The notes: generated by a model not told the origin, from the sequence alone. A DNA stretch of 64,000 nucleotides from Paracidovorax avenae ATCC 19860 (GCF_000176855.2 NC_015138.1:1302001-1366000), one strand, 5' to 3'. Counted from the first letter of the stretch, positions 27,451 through 36,703 are shown. Numbers and translations are program-made.

Positions 27451-30400
27451 TCAGGCGACGGACGAAGGCTGCTGTTCGAACGGCAGCTTCAGGTCGCGCA
27501 GGTCGCGGCGGGTCTCCACCAGCACCAGCGGACCTTCATCCAGCACGACGGCCGGGGGCCGCTCGCGAGGCACGTGCACCGGGCGGGGCTCCGCGGCGAT
27601 CGCTGCCTGGGCGGCGGCGATCTTCTCCGCATCGGAGTTCACCCATTGCAGGCCCGAACTTTCGGCGATGCGGTTCAGCTCCTCCACCGGCAGCTGGAAG
27701 GCCTGCACGCGTGGCAGTCCCGGCACGGCGGCTGCCGCGGCCGGCGCAGGCGCTGGCGTGGCGACCGGGGCGGGCGCTGGCGCTGGGGTCACGGCGGCGA
27801 CTGCAGGTGCCGGCGCTGCCGCCGGGATGCTGGCCGGGGCCTGCGCAGGTTCTGCAGGGGCCTGGCCGTGCGGCGCTGCTTCGGAAGCCGCCGTCGCGGC
27901 GATGGGCGCCGGTGCGCTGCCGCCCTGGCTGAAGTAGCTGCGGCGCGGCGCTTCCTGGGCAGCTCCTTCGCCAGCCACCTCCTGCACGGCCTGCGCCGTG
28001 GTGGATTCGTCCACCGGTGCGGATTCCGCTTCGGCGCCTTCGCGCGGTGTGCGCTCCCGGCGGTCGCGTCCGTAGCGGTCGCGCGACCGGCGCTCGCGGC
28101 GCGGCTCCTCGCCCGAGGCGGAGCCCGCGGCCGGGCCGCCGGCTTCGCCGCCGGTCAGGTCCAGATCGGGCAACGAGGCCATCGGGGACGTATCCACGAA
28201 CTCGGCCTGGCCTTCCTCCCCGCGCGGACGGCGGTCGCCGCCGCGTTCACGGCGCTCCCGGCGCTCGCCGTTGCGAGGACCCCGTTCGCCGCGCTCCTGC
28301 GGTGCGGCGCCCTGGCCGTCGATGCCGACGTCCTGGGCCGCCGCCATGCCGGCGTCCGTGCCCAGCGGCTGCTGGCGCGGAGCGTCACCGGCCTCCCGGC
28401 GGCCGCGGCCGCCTTCACGGCCTTCGCGGCCATTGCGGGGCGCGTAATCTCCTTCGGCGCGAACGGATGCATCGCGTCCGTTCTCGCGCCCGCCTTCGCG
28501 GTCGCGGTCGCGTTCTCGCGCCGGCCGGCCTTCGCGGCCCTCGGAATCGCGTGGACCCCGGCCGTTGCGCGGCGCTTCGCCTTCGGCGCGCTCAGGGCGC
28601 TCTCCGCGCTCGCCACGGCGTCCGCGGCCTTCCGCGCCACCGTTCTCGCGCTGCCCGTCACGGCCGCCACCGTTGCCGTCGCGTCCGCCGCGCCGGCCTC
28701 CACGGCGTCCGTCACGCGGGGCATCGGCGGCAGGCGCGGGAGCCGGCGCCGGCACCGGTGCGGACACCGGTGCCGGAGCGGTGCTCGGTCCGAAGCCGAA
28801 GAGGCTCTTGAGCCATGCGAAGAAGCCCTGTTCCTGCGGTGCCGCCGGTGCCGGAGCGGGGGCCGGTGCAGGCGCCTGTGCCGGGGCGGGCGCGGCGGCC
28901 GCGTGCGAGCCGTTGCGTGGGCCTGCCGTGCGCGGCGTTTCGGGGCGCGGCTCGGCGATCGGGGCGGGCGCATCGGGCAGCACACCCTTGATCACGGGGG
29001 TCTGCTTGTTCGTCGGCTCCTGGGAGCGGCGCGTCACCGTGGTCGGGTCTTCCATCTCCTCGGCCAGCTTGTAGCTCGCGGCGATGTGGTCCAGTCGCGG
29101 GTCGTCGTGCTTGAGGCGCTCGAGCTTGTACTTGGGCGTCTCCATGGTCTTGTTGGGTACCATGAGCACGCTCACGCGCTGCTTGAGTTCGATCTTGGCG
29201 ATCTCGGTGCGCTTCTCGTTCAGCAGGAACGAGGCCACTTCCACCGGCACCTGGCAGTGCACGGCGGCCGTGTTGTCCTTCATGGACTCTTCCTGGATCA
29301 TGCGCAGGATCTGCAGCGAGAAGCCTTCCGTGTCGCGCACGTGGCCCGTGCCATCGCAGCGCGGGCAGCGGATGTGCGCGCCTTCGCTGAGCGACGGCTT
29401 CAGGCGCTGGCGGCTCATTTCCATGAGGCCGAACTTGCTGATCGTGCCGAACTGCACGCGGGCGCGGTCGTGGCGCAGCGCGTCGCGCAGGCGGTTCTCG
29501 ACCTCGCGGCGGTTCTTGCTCTCCTCCATGTCGATGAAGTCGATCACGATCAGGCCGCCCAGGTCGCGCAGGCGCATCTGGCGGGCCACCTCGTCGGCGG
29601 CTTCCAGGTTGGTGCGGGTGGCGGTCTCCTCGATGTCGCCGCCCTTGATGGCGCGGGCCGAGTTCACGTCCACGGACACCAGCGCTTCCGTGTGGTCGAT
29701 CACGATGGCGCCGCCGGAGGGCAGGGTCACCGTGCGGGCGTAGGCGGACTCGATCTGGTGCTCGATCTGGAAGCGGCTGAACAGCGCCGCGTCGTCGCGG
29801 TAGCGCTTGACCTTGGCGGCATGCTCGGGCATGACGTGCGACATGAACTGCTGCGCCTGTTCATAGATGTCGTCCGTATCGATGAGGATGTCGCCGATGT
29901 CGTTGTTGAAGTAGTCGCGGATCGCGCGGATCACCAGCGACGACTCCTGGTAGATCAGGAAGGCGCCCTTGCCGCCCCTGGCGGCGCCGTCGATGGCGGT
30001 CCAGAGCTTGAGCAGGTAGTTCAGGTCCCATTGCAGCTCGGGCGCCGAGCGGCCGATGCCGGCGGTGCGCGCGATGATGCTCATGCCCTTCGGGTACTCG
30101 AGCTGGTCCATCGCCTCCTTGAGCTCGGCACGGTCCTCGCCCTCGATGCGGCGCGACACGCCGCCGCCGCGCGGGTTGTTGGGCATCAGCACCACGTAGC
30201 GGCCGGCCAGCGACACGAAGGTGGTCAGGGCCGCGCCCTTGTTGCCGCGTTCTTCCTTCTCGACCTGGACCAGCAGTTCCTGGCCTTCGCGGATCACGTC
30301 GTTGATGCGGGCCTGGCTGGGCGAGACGCCCTCGGCGAAATACTGGCGGGAGATTTCCTTGAAGGGCAGGAAGCCGTGGCGGTCCTCGCCGTAATCCACG

Positions 30401-30570
30401 AAGCAGGCTTCCAGGCTGGGCTCGACACGGGTGACGACCGCCTTGTAGATGTTGCCCTTGCGTTGTTCGCGTCCCTCGATCTCGATCTCGTAGTCCAGCA
30501 GCTTCTGGCCGTCCACGATGGCGAGGCGCCGTTCTTCAGGCTGCGTGGCATTGATGAGCATCCGCTTCAT
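27451..30570 (-). CDS. rne: Ribonuclease E
   Basis: A 1039-residue endoribonuclease that processes rRNA and starts mRNA decay. The catalytic half (to ~510) has the S1 domain, the DNase-I-like domain with metal aspartates in VDVNSARAI and VIDFIDMEE, and the Zn-link CPRCDGTG at about residue 400. The C-terminal half is disordered: Ala/Pro runs, then a long Arg/Gly/Glu/Asp-rich tract (about 590-850), then more Ala/Pro, ending in a conserved-looking short tail. This half is expected to scaffold a degradosome and bind RNA. The 5' leader is unusually long, which fits RNase E feedback on its own mRNA. Confidence 0.97.
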   Translation of the reverse strand: MKRMLINATQPEERRLAIVDGQKLLDYEIEIEGREQRKGNIYKAVVTRVEPSLEACFVDYGEDRHGFLPFKEISRQYFAEGVSPSQARINDVIREGQELLVQVEKEERGNKGAALTTFVSLAGRYVVLMPNNPRGGGVSRRIEGEDRAELKEAMDQLEYPKGMSIIARTAGIGRSAPELQWDLNYLLKLWTAIDGAARGGKGAFLIYQESSLVIRAIRDYFNNDIGDILIDTDDIYEQAQQFMSHVMPEHAAKVKRYRDDAALFSRFQIEHQIESAYARTVTLPSGGAIVIDHTEALVSVDVNSARAIKGGDIEETATRTNLEAADEVARQMRLRDLGGLIVIDFIDMEESKNRREVENRLRDALRHDRARVQFGTISKFGLMEMSRQRLKPSLSEGAHIRCPRCDGTGHVRDTEGFSLQILRMIQEESMKDNTAAVHCQVPVEVASFLLNEKRTEIAKIELKQRVSVLMVPNKTMETPKYKLERLKHDDPRLDHIAASYKLAEEMEDPTTVTRRSQEPTNKQTPVIKGVLPDAPAPIAEPRPETPRTAGPRNGSHAAAAPAPAQAPAPAPAPAPAAPQEQGFFAWLKSLFGFGPSTAPAPVSAPVPAPAPAPAADAPRDGRRGGRRGGRDGNGGGRDGQRENGGAEGRGRRGERGERPERAEGEAPRNGRGPRDSEGREGRPARERDRDREGGRENGRDASVRAEGDYAPRNGREGREGGRGRREAGDAPRQQPLGTDAGMAAAQDVGIDGQGAAPQERGERGPRNGERRERRERGGDRRPRGEEGQAEFVDTSPMASLPDLDLTGGEAGGPAAGSASGEEPRRERRSRDRYGRDRRERTPREGAEAESAPVDESTTAQAVQEVAGEGAAQEAPRRSYFSQGGSAPAPIAATAASEAAPHGQAPAEPAQAPASIPAAAPAPAVAAVTPAPAPAPVATPAPAPAAAAAVPGLPRVQAFQLPVEELNRIAESSGLQWVNSDAEKIAAAQAAIAAEPRPVHVPRERPPAVVLDEGPLVLVETRRDLRDLKLPFEQQPSSVA

Positions 30571-31155
30571 GATGCGTTTCCTTCTTCGTATGGGTGCGGG
30601 ACGCCGCGCAGCACAGGGGCTGCATGCGTCCCGGGTTCAACCGTTGACACAGGCTCTTCAGGAGCCATGGATGCCAGGGGCCGACGCACTGAAACGAAGG
30701 GAATTGCCGCTGAAAGCCAGGCGGCCGCGAAGCTGTTGACTAGCTCGGCAGCCGGGGTGGTGGGGCGTGGATGGGGGCGATGAAGGAAGCGCGCTTCCTG
30801 GCCGGGAAGAATGTCGCCGGCAGGGCGCGCCATGCGGGCACGTCGGGCATGCGGACGGCTCGCGCCAGGGGCTTGTGCCCCTGCCACAGTGCCATGATCC
30901 AAGCCATCAGCGCCAGCATGTTTTTCGCTTTGATCCGCGGCAGGGGCGATCTCCGTGGAGAGGCGGCCTGCCGGTTGGGGATTCCGTTTGGGTGTTTCAA
31001 TTTGTCAGCCGGGCCGGGTGGCATGCGGGCCTTCGCAGGCAATCGGCCTGCAATCTGCGCGCACGACGCCCGTTGGCATCGACCTTCCTGTACGGCGTGT
31101 CGGATCGGGTGGACTAAACTCCAGGCAAATCAACCACTTACACAACGTCGCACAG
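30571..31155. other. Divergent rne/rluC regulatory region
   Basis: A 585-base stretch with no convincing gene. It should hold the long rne 5' leader (minus) and the rluC promoter (plus). A perfect 7-bp hairpin with a TTGT loop lies at 30866-30883. TAAACT at about 31114 is a possible rluC -10. Small open frames in the region (for example 30740-31042, minus) have no recognisable family. RNase E genes elsewhere carry long, structured leaders used for autoregulation. Confidence 0.6.
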
Positions 31156-32187
31156 GTGAAACACATTATAGGGGCCAAACCGGCACCCGGCCGTCCCCCC
31201 GCCGACTCCGAACCGGGTGCCGTGGCCGTGCGCTGGGTGGAGGTCGATGCCGAGTCCGCGGGACAGCGGCTGGATAACTTTCTGATACGTGAGCTCAAGG
31301 GCGTGCCCAAGACGCACGTCTATCGCATCATCCGCAGCGGCGAGGTCCGCATCAACAAGGGGCGGGCCGCGGCCGACACCCGCATCGAGGCCGGAGACGT
31401 GGTCCGTGTGCCGCCCGTGCGCATTTCCGACAAGGTGGCTGCCAGGGCGGAGCGGCCCGCGCCGGCCAGGGAGTTCCCCCTGCTGCTGGAGGACGAGCAC
31501 CTGATCGCCCTGGACAAGCCCGCCGGCGTGGCCGTGCATGGTGGCAGCGGCGTGAGCTTCGGCGTCATCGAGCAATTGCGCCAGGCACGCCCGCAGGCCC
31601 GCTTCCTGGAACTGGTGCATCGCCTGGACCGGGAAACCTCGGGCATCCTGCTCGTGGCCAAGAAGCGTTCGGCGCTCACGCACCTGCAGGACCAGTTCCG
31701 CGAGCGCGAAACCGGCAAGACCTATCTGGCCCTCGTGTCGGGCGAGTGGCCGGAGCGCCTGAAGGTCATCGACGCCCCCCTGCACAAGTACCTGCAGGTC
31801 GACGGCGAGCGCCGCGTGCGCGTGACCACGGAAGACGATCCCGACGGCATGCGCTCCATCACCCTCGTGAAAGTGCGCAGCCGCATACCGGCGCGGCCGG
31901 CCGAGGGGCTGCCCGCCATGGCGCTGCTGGAAGTGACGATCAAGACCGGCCGCACCCACCAGATCCGGGTCCACCTGGCCAGCCGGGGCCACCCGATCCT
32001 GGGCGATGACAAATATGGCGACTTCGATCTGAACCGCCGCGTCCAGAAGCACGGCCTGCGCCGCATGTTCCTGCATGCATGGCGGTTACAGTTCAGCCAC
32101 CCCGCCAGCGGCGAGCGCGTCGAACTGCATGCCGAACTGCCGGCGGATCTGTCCGGCTTCCTGCCCGCCGCTCCCGCTCCCACCTGA
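31156..32187 (+). CDS. rluC: 23S rRNA pseudouridine synthase C
   Basis: A 343-residue RluA-family enzyme expected to modify U955, U2504 and U2580 of 23S rRNA. An S4 RNA-binding domain (GQRLDNFLIRELKGVPKTHVY onward) precedes the catalytic domain, where the aspartate lies in LVHRLDRETSGILLVAKK; GRTHQIRVHLA and HPILGDDKYG follow. The start is GTG 31156, because the open frame further upstream is not family-like. Divergence from rne and position before the yceF/yceD/fab block match the E. coli order. Confidence 0.93.
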   Translation: MKHIIGAKPAPGRPPADSEPGAVAVRWVEVDAESAGQRLDNFLIRELKGVPKTHVYRIIRSGEVRINKGRAAADTRIEAGDVVRVPPVRISDKVAARAERPAPAREFPLLLEDEHLIALDKPAGVAVHGGSGVSFGVIEQLRQARPQARFLELVHRLDRETSGILLVAKKRSALTHLQDQFRERETGKTYLALVSGEWPERLKVIDAPLHKYLQVDGERRVRVTTEDDPDGMRSITLVKVRSRIPARPAEGLPAMALLEVTIKTGRTHQIRVHLASRGHPILGDDKYGDFDLNRRVQKHGLRRMFLHAWRLQFSHPASGERVELHAELPADLSGFLPAAPAPT

Positions 32188-32200
32188 CGCCCGCCGCCCC

Positions 32201-32869
32201 ATGTCCGCCACCCGTGCCCGCCGCTTCGATCTCATCGCCTTCGACTGGGATGGGACCCTCTTCGACTCCACCGCCATCATCGTGCGCTGCATCCAGGATG
32301 CCGTGCGCGACGTGGGCGGGCAGGTGCCCAGCGACCGCGACGCCGCCTGGGTGATCGGCATGGGGCTGATGGAGGCGCTGGCGCATGCCGCACCCCACGT
32401 GCCGCGCGAAAGGCATGCGGAACTGCGCAGCCGCTACGGCTACCACTACGCGCGCCACCAGAACGACCTGAGCCTCTTCGAGGGGGTGTTGCCAATGCTG
32501 GAAGACCTGCGCGCAGCCGGCCACCTGCTGGCCGTGGCCACCGGCAAGAGCCGCCGGGGGCTCGACGAAGTCCTGCACTCGGTCTCGCTGCGGGGCATGT
32601 TCGATGGATCCCGGACGGCCGATGAGACCGCCAGCAAGCCGCATCCCCTGATGCTGCAGGAGCTGATGGCGGAGTTCGGCGTGCCGCCCGAGCGGCTGCT
32701 GATGATCGGCGACACCACCCACGACCTGCAGATGGCCCGCTCGGCCGGCTGCGCCAGCGTGGGAGTGAGCTACGGAGCGCACGAGCCCTCCGGATTCCAT
32801 GCGCTGGAGCCGCTGCACGTCGCCCATTCCGTGGCCGATCTGCACGACTGGCTGGTGCGCAACGGCTGA
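32201..32869 (+). CDS. HAD-superfamily phosphatase, Gph-like
   Basis: A 222-residue HAD hydrolase. Motif I FDWDGTLFDS, motif II AVATGKSRRGL, motif III lysine in SKPHPLML, and motif IV GDTTHDLQMA are complete. It resembles phosphoglycolate phosphatase/YjjG-type enzymes that dephosphorylate small metabolites, but the substrate cannot be fixed. It begins 13 bases after rluC and is probably in the same operon. Confidence 0.88.
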   Translation: MSATRARRFDLIAFDWDGTLFDSTAIIVRCIQDAVRDVGGQVPSDRDAAWVIGMGLMEALAHAAPHVPRERHAELRSRYGYHYARHQNDLSLFEGVLPMLEDLRAAGHLLAVATGKSRRGLDEVLHSVSLRGMFDGSRTADETASKPHPLMLQELMAEFGVPPERLLMIGDTTHDLQMARSAGCASVGVSYGAHEPSGFHALEPLHVAHSVADLHDWLVRNG

Positions 32870-32898
32870 TTGCCCGGCGCGCTGCTGTAGGACCGACC

Positions 32899-33276
32899 AT
32901 GACCGACACCCCGGGACCGGCCATTCCCCTGTGCCCGAGCGATGCGCTGCGGGAGGGCGGCGATGCCGTTCCATTCGATGTCGTGTGGGCCGGACAGTCC
33001 TGCCGTGCCTTCGCCATCCGCTACCAGGGGCAGGTCCATGCCTACCTGAACCAGTGCACCCATGTGCCCATGGAGATGGATTGGCAGCCCAACCGCTTCT
33101 TCGATGACACGGGGCACTGGCTGCTCTGCGCCTCGCATGGCGCGGCCTACCGTCCCGATACCGGCGCCTGTGCGGGCGGCCCCTGCCGTGGCGGACTGGT
33201 GAAGATCGCAATTTCGGAAGAGTCCGGAGTGGTGCGCTGGCATACTGGCTCCCAGTTGCAACCCGTGGAATTCTGA
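32899..33276 (+). CDS. Rieske 2Fe-2S domain protein
   Basis: A 125-residue single-domain Rieske protein. The cluster ligands are visible as C-x-H in LNQCTHVP and C-x2-H in LLCASHGAAY, followed by the usual GxCxGGPC-type loop GACAGGPCRGG. It looks like a soluble ferredoxin-type electron carrier of the dioxygenase class, but no oxygenase gene is nearby. It lies 29 bases after the HAD gene and 8 bases before the S49 peptidase gene. Confidence 0.88.
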   Translation: MTDTPGPAIPLCPSDALREGGDAVPFDVVWAGQSCRAFAIRYQGQVHAYLNQCTHVPMEMDWQPNRFFDDTGHWLLCASHGAAYRPDTGACAGGPCRGGLVKIAISEESGVVRWHTGSQLQPVEF

Positions 33277-33284
33277 GACATCCC

Positions 33285-34337
33285 ATGACCGATCCGACCC
33301 GGAAAGAACCCTCCGGCCTGGAAGCTGATCCGTCGCCCACGCCTGACCTGTGGGCCCAGAGTGCTCCTGAAAAAATAGCGAAAGACACCCCGACCGCGGC
33401 CGACAGGCCCCCCGGCTGGGAGCGTGAGGTGCTGGAAAAGCTCGTCTTCGCCACCCTTTCCGAACAGCGCTCCGCGCGCCGCTGGCGTGTTTTCACCCGC
33501 ATGGCGTGGCTGGTTTTCCTGGTCGCCGTGGCCTGGGTGTTGCTTGCGCGCGACGTTGCGGCGCCCAGCAAAAGCACGCCCCACACCGCCGTGGTGGACA
33601 TCAAGGGCGAGATCGCATCCGGTGCCGAGGCGAGCGCGGAATTCGTGGTCGCCGCCATGCGCAGCGCCTTCGAGGACTCCGGCTCCCAGGCCGTGGTGCT
33701 GCTCATCAACTCCCCTGGCGGCAGCCCCGTGCAGGCCGGCATCATCAACGACGAGATCATCCGGCTCAAGGCCAAGTACAACAAGCCGGTCTATGCGGTG
33801 GTCGAGGAAACCTGCGCATCTGCCGCCTATTACATCGCAGCCGGCGCCGACCAGATCTTCGTGGACAAGGCCAGCATCGTGGGCAGCATCGGCGTGCTGA
33901 TGGACGGCTTCGGCTTCACCGGCACCATGGAAAAGCTCGGCGTGGAGCGCCGCCTGCTGACGGCGGGCGAGAACAAGGGTTTCCTCGATCCGTTCAGCCC
34001 GATGTCCGAGAAGCAGCGCACCTATGCGCAGGCCATGCTCGACCAGATCCACCAGCAGTTCATTCACGTGGTCCAGAAGGGGCGGGGCGATCGCCTCAAG
34101 CCCACGGCGGATACGTTCAGCGGCCTGTTCTGGACGGGCCAGCAGGCCGTCGACATGGGGCTGGCCGACCACCTGGGCAACCTTGACTACGTGGCCCGCG
34201 AGGTCGTCAAGGCCGAGGACATCATCGACTACACGCGCCGGGACAACGTGGCAGAGCGCCTGGTGAAGAAGTTCGGCGCCGCCATGGGTGAAACCGCCAT
34301 CCGCGCCCTGGGTGCCAGCCTGCCGGCAGTGCGCTGA
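33285..34337 (+). CDS. S49 family signal-peptide-peptidase-like protease
   Basis: A 350-residue membrane serine protease of the SppA/SohB type. One membrane helix lies at about residues 68-86, after a charged N-terminal region. The protease domain shows INSPGGSPVQAG, the nucleophile Ser in TCASAAYYIAAGAD and the general-base Lys in VDKASIVGSIGV. Its single-domain length is closer to SohB than to the ~600-residue SppA. It probably degrades membrane-embedded peptide remnants. It is last in the rluC-HAD-Rieske-S49 run and is followed by a strong terminator. Confidence 0.92.
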   Translation: MTDPTRKEPSGLEADPSPTPDLWAQSAPEKIAKDTPTAADRPPGWEREVLEKLVFATLSEQRSARRWRVFTRMAWLVFLVAVAWVLLARDVAAPSKSTPHTAVVDIKGEIASGAEASAEFVVAAMRSAFEDSGSQAVVLLINSPGGSPVQAGIINDEIIRLKAKYNKPVYAVVEETCASAAYYIAAGADQIFVDKASIVGSIGVLMDGFGFTGTMEKLGVERRLLTAGENKGFLDPFSPMSEKQRTYAQAMLDQIHQQFIHVVQKGRGDRLKPTADTFSGLFWTGQQAVDMGLADHLGNLDYVAREVVKAEDIIDYTRRDNVAERLVKKFGAAMGETAIRALGASLPAVR

Positions 34338-34361
34338 ACAGGCGGGTTCGCTTTCAGCAAG

Positions 34362-34388
34362 AAAAGAGGCGCCGCGGCGCCTCTTTTT
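34362..34388. terminator. Bidirectional terminator between convergent genes
   Basis: GAGGCGCC-GC-GGCGCCTC, an 8-bp perfect stem, is flanked by A-rich sequence on the left and TTTTT on the right. It lies between the S49 gene (+) and the methylase gene (-) and can serve both. Confidence 0.9.
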
Positions 34389-34403
34389 CGTTCCCGCCGG
34401 AGA

Positions 34404-35225
34404 TCACCGCCCAATGGCGAACACGACGGGCGTGCGGCTGTCCAGCATCTCCGGCTGCTGGCGCCAGTGGCGCACGAGCTGGCTGGCCGTGCGGGCGCTG
34501 GCCAGGGTCAGGCCGCTGGCGAATGCCAGCCGGGTGTGGGGCTGCAGTGTCTTGACCAGGGCCTGCCACAGCGCGGGGTTGCGATAGGGTGTTTCGATGA
34601 ACAGCTGTGTCTGCCCCTGTCGCAGCGCCAGCGCCTCCAGTTCCCGGATGCGCTGCGCGCGCTGGGCCGCATCCTGCGGCAGGTAGCCGTTGAACGCGAA
34701 ATTCTGGCCGTTGAGGCCGCTGGCCGCCAGGGCGAGCAGCACCGAGACGGGGCCGGTGAGCGGCTCCACGCGCACGCCCAGGTCATGGGCTGCGCGCACC
34801 ACCGAGCTGCCGGGGTCCGCCACGGCGGGCATCCCGGCCTCGCTGACCAGCCCCATGTCGTGGCCCGCCATCGCCGCAGCCAGCAACGGGCTGGCATCGA
34901 AGCCGGCCGCACCGCCGGGAGCGCCCTGGTGGTCCCCCTTCTTGTGGACCTCGCGGGGCAATTCGGTGATGGACTGGCCCTGCAGCGGCGCCGCCAGCGG
35001 ATGGAGTGCATCGATGCGCTTGAGGTAGGCGCGCGTGCTCTTCGCGTTCTCGCAGATCCAGTGGGTGATGCCTGCCGCCTTTCGCAGGGTGCCTGCGGGA
35101 AGGGCATCCTCCAGCGGCGCCTGCTCATCGCACCCGAAATCCAGAGGTGCCGGGACGAGGTACAGCGTGCCGCGGGGCGTGCCGGCCGCACCGGGCGGCA
35201 GGGGAGGGCGGGCCTGCTCCGTCAT
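34404..35225 (-). CDS. SAM-dependent methyltransferase, RsmI-like (tetrapyrrole methylase fold)
   Basis: A 273-residue protein of the tetrapyrrole-methylase superfamily (COG0313). SAM-binding and fold signatures are GTLYLVPAPLDFG, GLVSEAGMPAVADPGSSVVRAAH and EPLTGPVSVLLALAASGLNG. RsmI 2'-O-methylates C1402 of 16S rRNA, but the N-terminal GLGN.GD region of true RsmI is altered here, so the target is uncertain. It overlaps the yceF stop by four bases (ATGA) and should be translated with it. Confidence 0.85.
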   Translation of the reverse strand: MTEQARPPLPPGAAGTPRGTLYLVPAPLDFGCDEQAPLEDALPAGTLRKAAGITHWICENAKSTRAYLKRIDALHPLAAPLQGQSITELPREVHKKGDHQGAPGGAAGFDASPLLAAAMAGHDMGLVSEAGMPAVADPGSSVVRAAHDLGVRVEPLTGPVSVLLALAASGLNGQNFAFNGYLPQDAAQRAQRIRELEALALRQGQTQLFIETPYRNPALWQALVKTLQPHTRLAFASGLTLASARTASQLVRHWRQQPEMLDSRTPVVFAIGR

Positions 35226-35821
35226 GGCAGTACCAGGCCCGCGTCGCGCAGCATGCGGCAGGTGCGGATCAGCGGCAGGCCCACCAGCGCCGTGGGATCG
35301 TCGCTCACGATGGCGTCCAGCAGGCTGATGCCCAGGCCTTCGCTCTTGGCGCTGCCTGCGCAGTCATAGGGCTGCTCGGCGCGCAGGTAGCGCTCGATCT
35401 CTGCATCGGAGAGATCCCGGAAGCGCACTTCCACCGGCGCGAGATCGGTGGCCTCGAAACCCGTGGCGGCGCAGGCCACGGTCACGGCCGTCTGGAACAC
35501 CACGGTCCGGCCGCGCATGCGCTGCAGCTGGGCCACGGCCCGCTCATGGGTGCCCGGCTTGCCCAGCGGGGTTCCGGACAGGTCCGCCACCTGGTCGGAG
35601 CCGATGACGACCGCGTCGGGATGGCGCCGTGCCACATCGCGCGCCTTGGCCTGCGCGAGCCGCAGGGCCAGATCGCGTGGCGACTCGCCGGGTTGAGGGG
35701 TTTCGTCCACATCGGGCGCGGAAACATCGAAAGGCACTCCCAGCCGGGCGAGCAGTTCGCGCCGGTAGCGGGAGGTGGAGCCCAGTACCAGCGGGCGGAG
35801 AGGGGAGGCGGGGGCAGACAT
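35222..35821 (-). CDS. yceF: Maf/YceF-family nucleoside triphosphate pyrophosphatase
   Basis: A 199-residue Maf-fold pyrophosphatase. The N-terminus LVLGSTSRYRRELL with DETPQPGE, IGSDQVADL and the late YDCAGSAKSEGLG are typical. The SxSRY form and the position opposite yceD match E. coli YceF, which hydrolyses 7-methyl-GTP and is thought to clean modified nucleotides from the pool. It is divergent from yceD with 26 bases between the starts. Confidence 0.93.
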   Translation of the reverse strand: MSAPASPLRPLVLGSTSRYRRELLARLGVPFDVSAPDVDETPQPGESPRDLALRLAQAKARDVARRHPDAVVIGSDQVADLSGTPLGKPGTHERAVAQLQRMRGRTVVFQTAVTVACAATGFEATDLAPVEVRFRDLSDAEIERYLRAEQPYDCAGSAKSEGLGISLLDAIVSDDPTALVGLPLIRTCRMLRDAGLVLP

Positions 35822-35847
35822 GGCGGCGATTCTCTTACACTGCCGCC

Positions 35848-36399
35848 ATGACCAAGGAATTCTCTCCCCAGCGCCTCGACGTCAAGGCATTCGCGCAGGC
35901 GGGCGGTCATCTGTCCGGCCATGATTCGCTCCTGAAATACGAGCGGCTGGCCCAGGAGGCCAAAGGGCTGCACCCCGACCTGCTCGTGGACTGGACGGCC
36001 GACGGCGAAGTGCGGACCACGCACGGCATCGGCGGCCAGGTATGGCTGCGGCTGCGCGTGCGCGCTGCTTTCCCCATGACCTGCCAACGCTGCCTCGGGC
36101 CGGTGGACGTCCCCCTGGAGGTCGATCGCGAGTTCCGGTTCGTCGCCGACGAGGCCACGGCCGAGGCGCTCGACGACGAGAGCGAGGAAGACCTGCTGGC
36201 CCTGAGCCGCGAATTCAACCTGCGCGAACTGATCGAGGACGAGCTCCTCATGGCACTGCCGCTCGTGCCGCGGCACGACGAATGTCCTTCGTCCGTGCGG
36301 ATGGCCTCCAGCGATGAGGATTTCGAGGAGGCCAGCGCGGACAAACCGAACCCCTTTGCTGCACTCGCCTCCCTCAAGACCGGCAAGCCCGGGGGGTGA
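35848..36399 (+). CDS. yceD: DUF177/YceD protein
   Basis: A 183-residue DUF177 protein. The paired cysteines in MTCQRCLGPVDVPL and the acidic stretch DDESEEDLL with FNLRELIEDELLMALPLVPRH are the family core. In other bacteria and plants it is linked to large-subunit rRNA (23S) maturation, which fits its place directly upstream of rpmF. ATG 35848 begins the conserved N-terminus. It is the first gene of the yceD-rpmF-plsX-fab series. Confidence 0.93.
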   Translation: MTKEFSPQRLDVKAFAQAGGHLSGHDSLLKYERLAQEAKGLHPDLLVDWTADGEVRTTHGIGGQVWLRLRVRAAFPMTCQRCLGPVDVPLEVDREFRFVADEATAEALDDESEEDLLALSREFNLRELIEDELLMALPLVPRHDECPSSVRMASSDEDFEEASADKPNPFAALASLKTGKPGG

Positions 36400-36413
36400 A
36401 AAACCATTTGGGC

Positions 36414-36419
36414 TATAAT
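36414..36419 (+). promoter_or_regulatory. -10 box upstream of rpmF
   Basis: A consensus TATAAT lies 84 bases before rpmF, just after the yceD stop. No good -35 is seen at the usual distance. It would give rpmF and the fab genes a transcript separate from yceD. Confidence 0.5.
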
Positions 36420-36503
36420 CATGGGCTTCGCGCGAATCCCCTCGTGTCTTCAATGGGCTGATCGCGTTTTTACCAACCCACCCTTTCAAGACCAGGAGCC
36501 ACC

Positions 36504-36686
36504 ATGGCTGTTCAACAGAACAAAAAGTCCCCCTCCAAGCGCGGCATGCACCGTTCGCACAACGCCCTGAACGTGCCCGGCATCGCTGTCGAGCCCACCA
36601 CCGGCGAAACCCACCTGCGCCACCACATCAGCCCCAACGGCTTCTACCGTGGCCGCCAGGTGCTGAAGAACAAGTCCGAAGCCTGA
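36504..36686 (+). CDS. rpmF: 50S ribosomal protein L32
   Basis: A 60-residue L32. The N-terminus [21 protein letters not shown] is diagnostic. Near the end, the [18 protein letters not shown] segment is typical of the proteobacterial, cysteine-free form. A clear ribosome site (CAGGAG) lies seven bases before the ATG. It links ribosome supply to the lipid genes that follow. Confidence 0.98.
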   Translation: MAVQQNKKSPSKRGMHRSHNALNVPGIAVEPTTGETHLRHHISPNGFYRGRQVLKNKSEA

Positions 36687-36703
36687 TCTTCGCCCGCGCG
36701 CCG

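Noticed and set aside
26497..30783. A 1428-codon open frame on the plus strand opposite rne, yaaA and the oxygenase
   Set aside because: It mirrors the codon pattern of rne on the other strand and has an Arg/Gly/Ala-repeat composition with no domain. Long antisense frames are expected in GC-rich DNA.
30740..31042. A 100-codon minus-strand frame inside the rne leader
   Set aside because: It has a short hydrophobic stretch but no ribosome site or recognisable family. It could be a leader peptide but cannot be supported.
34338..34403. A repeated GC-rich hairpin that could be a REP element
   Set aside because: The T tract and placement between convergent stops explain it as a terminator.
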